Below, in pieces: positions 60,988 to 64,000 of a stretch of DNA of 64,000 nucleotides (its first letter is position 1; each line of letters begins with the position of its first letter). This DNA comes from Vibrio pacinii DSM 19139 (GTDB lineage Bacteria; Pseudomonadota; Gammaproteobacteria; Enterobacterales; Vibrionaceae). Under the pieces are notes generated by a model that was not told where the DNA came from, ran no database searches, and saw only the letters and a program-made list of their open reading frames with translations. The stretch is taken from positions 186,001 through 250,000 of the forward strand of contig NZ_JONH01000002.1 of the NCBI RefSeq assembly GCF_000711795.1. The letters are read 5' to 3'. Both the position numbers and the translations under genes were made by a program.

Positions 60988-61116
60988 GGCCACCACTGAC
61001 TGTATTTAAAACATTGATTTAACTGTAAGCCATTAATCCGTTCTCTGCTAAACCAATTAACTTAACACCAGTATTTTTTTACCTTTTGATACATGATCAA
61101 GGACCCATAAAAAGAA

Positions 61117-61134
61117 AGAGCCCAAAAGGGCTCT
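61117..61134 (-). terminator. Terminator of the BCCT transporter gene
   Basis: AGAGCCC and GGGCTCT with loop AAAA form a 7-bp stem. In the minus direction it is followed by TTTCTTTTT, a good U-tract, just downstream of the BCCT stop. Confidence 0.85.
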
Positions 61135-61152
61135 TATCAATCAAACGGAAAG

Positions 61153-62736
61153 TTAAACCAAACCTTGTTCTTTCGCCATATGGCTAGCGATTTTCGGCGC
61201 TTGCCATAAGCTTGGCAACAATATGAACGAGACCGGTACAGCAGTAATAACAATGAAAGATTGCAAGGCTGAGATTCCGCCGGCTCCCATCGATATCAAC
61301 GCAATCGCGACAATCCCCATCATGACACCCCAAAACGCACGGATCGCAGCACTAGGCTCGGTTGAACCTGTCATAACGACACTGATGGTGTAAGTCATCG
61401 AGTCACCAGTCGTCACGATAAAGGTGGTGGTTAAGATCAAAAACAGCACCGACATTATTATCGGGAAAGGAAGCTCTGCGGTAATGGCAAGCAGTGCAGC
61501 CGGTAAATTAAACCCTTCAAATGCCGTTGAGATAGTTCCCGGATTCGCCAGTTCAAAGGCTAAGCCGCTGCCGCCAACAATACTGAACCAGAAGCAAGTG
61601 ATCAGTGGGGCTGCAATACTAATCGACAAAATGAGCTGTCGAATGGTGCGGCCACGTGAGATTCGAGCAATGAAAATCGCCATCATAGGACCATATCCAA
61701 TGAACCATCCCCAGAAGAACACGGTCCACCAGCTTAACCAGCCCGTATCACCACGATAAAGCGCCATCGGGAAGAAGTTGTCGATCATGCGGCCAACCCC
61801 TTGCACATAACCATCAACAATGAAGCTTGTTGGGCCAAACAGTAAGATGTAGCCAATCAGAGCCACTGACAATAAAATATTGTAACGACTGACAATTTGA
61901 ATCCCCTTACTTACACCACTTAGTGCCGACAAGGTGTACATAGCAATGGCAAACAAAATCACCAAACTTTGAGTCAAAAACGTATCTGGAATAGCAAATA
62001 ATTCGTTTAAGGCATAACTAATCTGTAAGCCTAGGAAACCAATCGGGCCGATAGTACCAGCAGCCACAGCGATAATGCTGCACGCATCGGTTACATTACC
62101 AATCCAACCATCGATCGCTTTACGACCAAAGATGGGATAAAGCAGAGTGCGAGGCTTAAGTGGCAGACCTTTGTCGTAATGAAGGTGCATCAATACAATC
62201 GTCGATAGACAGCCTAAAATGGCCCAGGCTAAGAAGCCCCAATGCATAAAGGATTGCGACAGTGCGTTAATCGCAGCTTTTTTTGCCGTCGCTTCACCAT
62301 ACAACGGCGGCGCAGAAACATAGTGCGCAATCGGCTCGGCGGCGGCCCAAAAAACACCACCACCTGCAAGCAGAGTACAAAGTACAATCGATAGCCACTT
62401 AAAGGTATCGATTTCTGGTCTCGCTAAGCCACCCAAACGCACGTAACCAGTGCGACCAAGAGCGATTGCCAAACCAATAAGGAAATTGAGTAAAAGAAGA
62501 ACTTGCCAGTAGGCACCAAAGTATTGCGTTGCAAAGCCAAAGCCTGCGTTAACCATTGCGGTTAGAGAGTCTGAACTCGTCAATGCGAGCACAACGAACA
62601 GGGAAAGGAAACTACCACTTAACCAAAAAACGGGGTTGGTTAACTCAAGGCGCTTAAGAATAGAGGGAGGGTGGATAGCAGAATAATCTGCGTCCTCGAT
62701 CGGAACATGAGAGGCGGCATTCGTCATATTTGACAT
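61153..62736 (-). CDS. BCCT-family osmolyte transporter
   Basis: A 527-residue transporter with about 12 membrane helices. Family features are FWAAAEPIAHYVSAPP and SQSFMHWGFLAWAILG near the first third, and GWLSWWTVFFWGWFIGYGPMMAIFIARISRGRTIRQLI in the middle, the BCCT signature. It probably imports betaine, choline or a similar compound coupled to Na+ or H+. The ATG at 62736 is chosen; the ribosome-binding site is weak. A downstream terminator marks a single-gene unit. Confidence 0.92.
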   Translation of the reverse strand: MSNMTNAASHVPIEDADYSAIHPPSILKRLELTNPVFWLSGSFLSLFVVLALTSSDSLTAMVNAGFGFATQYFGAYWQVLLLLNFLIGLAIALGRTGYVRLGGLARPEIDTFKWLSIVLCTLLAGGGVFWAAAEPIAHYVSAPPLYGEATAKKAAINALSQSFMHWGFLAWAILGCLSTIVLMHLHYDKGLPLKPRTLLYPIFGRKAIDGWIGNVTDACSIIAVAAGTIGPIGFLGLQISYALNELFAIPDTFLTQSLVILFAIAMYTLSALSGVSKGIQIVSRYNILLSVALIGYILLFGPTSFIVDGYVQGVGRMIDNFFPMALYRGDTGWLSWWTVFFWGWFIGYGPMMAIFIARISRGRTIRQLILSISIAAPLITCFWFSIVGGSGLAFELANPGTISTAFEGFNLPAALLAITAELPFPIIMSVLFLILTTTFIVTTGDSMTYTISVVMTGSTEPSAAIRAFWGVMMGIVAIALISMGAGGISALQSFIVITAVPVSFILLPSLWQAPKIASHMAKEQGLV

Positions 62737-63347
62737 AAGTACTTCGCTTTTTAGGGCTCGGAAGCCGTGTATTTCCCTCACACAGATTACAAAAAAGTGT
62801 GAGGACGTTCAAAAAGCTAGCAATACTAACATGCTCTGGTCCACATGATAACCACCGAAATAACAATGAATAATACTTGTTCTATAAACCGCTGATTTTA
62901 ATCCAATGATTTTAATCATGGTCAGATAAGTACGCTGCTGTTGTTTTGACCTGATCTCATCACAGAATGCGCCGTCTGCAACGGCAATCATCACACTCCT
63001 TAAATCACGCCACAATAGTACTGAATCTGTATGCTGGATCGCCACGAATTGCTATTTATTAACTAACGTAACTCACTCAAACGTTTTTGCCCCATAGTTT
63101 GTTTTGGTCGTTATAGGAAATCATTACAAAACCTTATGCAAAAATCTCCAATACTGGTTCATAGATACCTTTAGATTGCTAGCTCTGCCTGGACATGAAC
63201 AATATGAGGAGTTGATCCGTAGATAAAGCGTTATGCTACAAATCACGGCGGCGTGCGTAAACTCAGTGAAAATCACATTACTTTCAGATAGTTCGTAGTA
63301 AAATTCGCAATGTTGTTAAAATATTAAACGTATAGGTTGGAGGCTAC
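62737..63347. other. Intergenic region between BCCT gene and the AT-rich ATPase gene
   Basis: About 611 bases without a convincing gene. The part near 62737-62900 holds the BCCT promoter. Around 63099-63226 a plus-strand frame of about 42 codons without an ATG ends protein-like (LLALPGHEQYEELIRR, then stop), perhaps a gene remnant. Minus-strand frames in 62809-63045 have no family pattern. Confidence 0.4.
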
Positions 63348-64000
63348 GTGGTTTTTAAAGGCTTATCTAGAAAGAACAAAGCTGCTTTATTTTTTGGTGC
63401 ACCTGAAGCGGAAGCTGAATCATTACCCACTTCTCGAGTGTCTTTGTTTGATGTTTACGAAGATCACCATGACCTATTTAATGAACTTTCTAACGAAAAG
63501 TTCATTGTAATAGGGCGCAAAGGATGCGGTAAGAGTGCATTTGCTGAGTATGCCTATACACTATCGAAGAACAACGCCAATTTATTTTGCTCTTTCATAA
63601 GACAAGATACCGTAAATATGGAAACGTTGGTTCAACTCGGTACTGAAGAATCAGAAGATAAACAAAGCAAAGAACATTTATTTAAATGGCTTATTTATAC
63701 AAATATACTGAAGATGTTCTTTGAGAATGAAGCGATTGAACACGGACAAGACTTAAAGTTGCTTAAGGAGTTTCTTAAGAAGAACTCTGGTTATATTGAT
63801 ATAGATAAAGGGGAAATAATAGAACTTATTAAGAAGCATAAATTTGAAGTCAGTATTGAACAATTCAAAAGGTTCTTTAAAGGGAAGTATGGACAGGATA
63901 TTCAAATTAAAGAGTCACGTGCGCCATATTATAAATTACTGCCTCATTTAGAAACTGTTGTGACATCTGTACTTGCTTCAAAAGGAAATCTAGAAAACGA
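63348..64000 (+). CDS. P-loop ATPase, Sll1717-like, 3' part missing
   Basis: The visible 217 residues start at a GTG (63348) behind TTGGAGG. A Walker A motif GRKGCGKS lies near residue 60 within EKFIVIGRKGCGKSAFAEYAY. The arrangement (FDVYEDHHDLFNEL before a P-loop at 60) resembles P-loop ATPases of the Sll1717 family, which are often found in defence-related regions. The remaining part is rich in Lys, Glu and Ile (KEFLKKNSGYIDID). It is visibly richer in AT than the preceding genes, which suggests horizontal acquisition. The gene continues beyond the window, so partners and Walker B are not visible. Confidence 0.65.
   Translation, partial: MVFKGLSRKNKAALFFGAPEAEAESLPTSRVSLFDVYEDHHDLFNELSNEKFIVIGRKGCGKSAFAEYAYTLSKNNANLFCSFIRQDTVNMETLVQLGTEESEDKQSKEHLFKWLIYTNILKMFFENEAIEHGQDLKLLKEFLKKNSGYIDIDKGEIIELIKKHKFEVSIEQFKRFFKGKYGQDIQIKESRAPYYKLLPHLETVVTSVLASKGNLEN

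Noticed and set aside
62809..63045. Minus-strand 78-codon frame upstream of the BCCT gene
   Set aside because: No family pattern, no usable ribosome-binding site, and it overlaps the expected BCCT promoter region.
1..64000. CRISPR array, tRNA or rRNA gene, insertion sequence
   Set aside because: I saw no regularly spaced repeats, no tRNA-like cloverleaf sequence, and no transposase pattern; the only tandem repeat is the two-copy 16-bp unit at 2655-2686.

Overview
The window comes from a gamma-proteobacterium and most likely from the marine genus Vibrio or a close relative. The evidence is the Vibrio-type collagenase, an NhaD Na+/H+ antiporter, a six-gene Mrp antiporter operon with fused MrpA/MrpB, Vibrio-like SpeA/SpeB, a divergent hdfR/maoP pair and an aryl polyene (APE) cluster. 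Codon use and base composition are even across most of the window. Only the truncated gene at the right edge (from 63348) is clearly AT-rich. I saw no rRNA, tRNA, CRISPR array or insertion sequence.

Layout. 1-2456 (minus): the end of a chaperone-usher-like operon with three DUF1120 pilin-like subunits and a PapD-type chaperone cut by the window edge. 2883-5446 (plus): YegD (Hsp70-like) and a GAF-GGDEF diguanylate cyclase. 5545-11809 (minus): a secreted-protein block with an unknown exported protein, an M9 collagenase, and a sphingomyelinase-like phosphodiesterase whose stop codon overlaps the start of a membrane-anchored protein resembling lipase foldases (LifO). 12082-17707: a MocR/YdcR regulator divergent from an EamA exporter, a YdcH-like protein, a LysR regulator, YaiI/DUF188, YbjQ and a LysE exporter. 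17858-24723: a phospholipase-D lipoprotein, a dicarboxylate/amino-acid symporter behind a likely CRP site, a secreted trypsin-like protease with a small companion ORF, NhaD and a lipoprotein. 24728-29530: an Ogt plus Ada-AlkA alkylation repair pair, AzoR, HdfR, MaoP and small proteins.

29614-47625 is the centrepiece, a complete APE pigment locus. A plus-strand chain of 17 tightly packed, often overlapping genes encodes a type II PKS/FAS-like machine: chain-length factor, two ACPs, two ketosynthases, a ketoreductase, two hotdog dehydratases, an acyl/aryl synthetase, a thioesterase, two acyltransferases (one fused to a glycosyltransferase), a LolA-like carrier, an MMPL exporter, a lipoprotein and an aromatic amino-acid ammonia-lyase. 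A divergent minus-strand set carries a lipoprotein, an O-methyltransferase and a flavoprotein with halogenase motifs. The expected path is lyase-made (hydroxy)cinnamate, activation onto an ACP, iterative extension and dehydration, aryl-head tailoring, transfer to a lipid, and export to the outer membrane.

47891-62736: a cold-shock protein with a long leader, small unknown proteins, DUF2058, the arginine decarboxylase/agmatinase putrescine pathway (speA-speB), DUF2804, a fatty-acid hydroxylase/sterol desaturase family protein, a tandem universal stress protein, the Mrp operon (minus) and a BCCT osmolyte transporter (minus). 63348 to the end: the start of an AT-rich P-loop ATPase gene, possibly the edge of an accessory or defence region.

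The most notable points are the APE locus with its halogenase-like and methyltransferase arm, the sphingomyelinase/LifO-like foldase pair, the protease with a possibly frameshifted companion ORF, and the AT-rich ATPase at the end. No system here can be called wholly undescribed from sequence reading alone.
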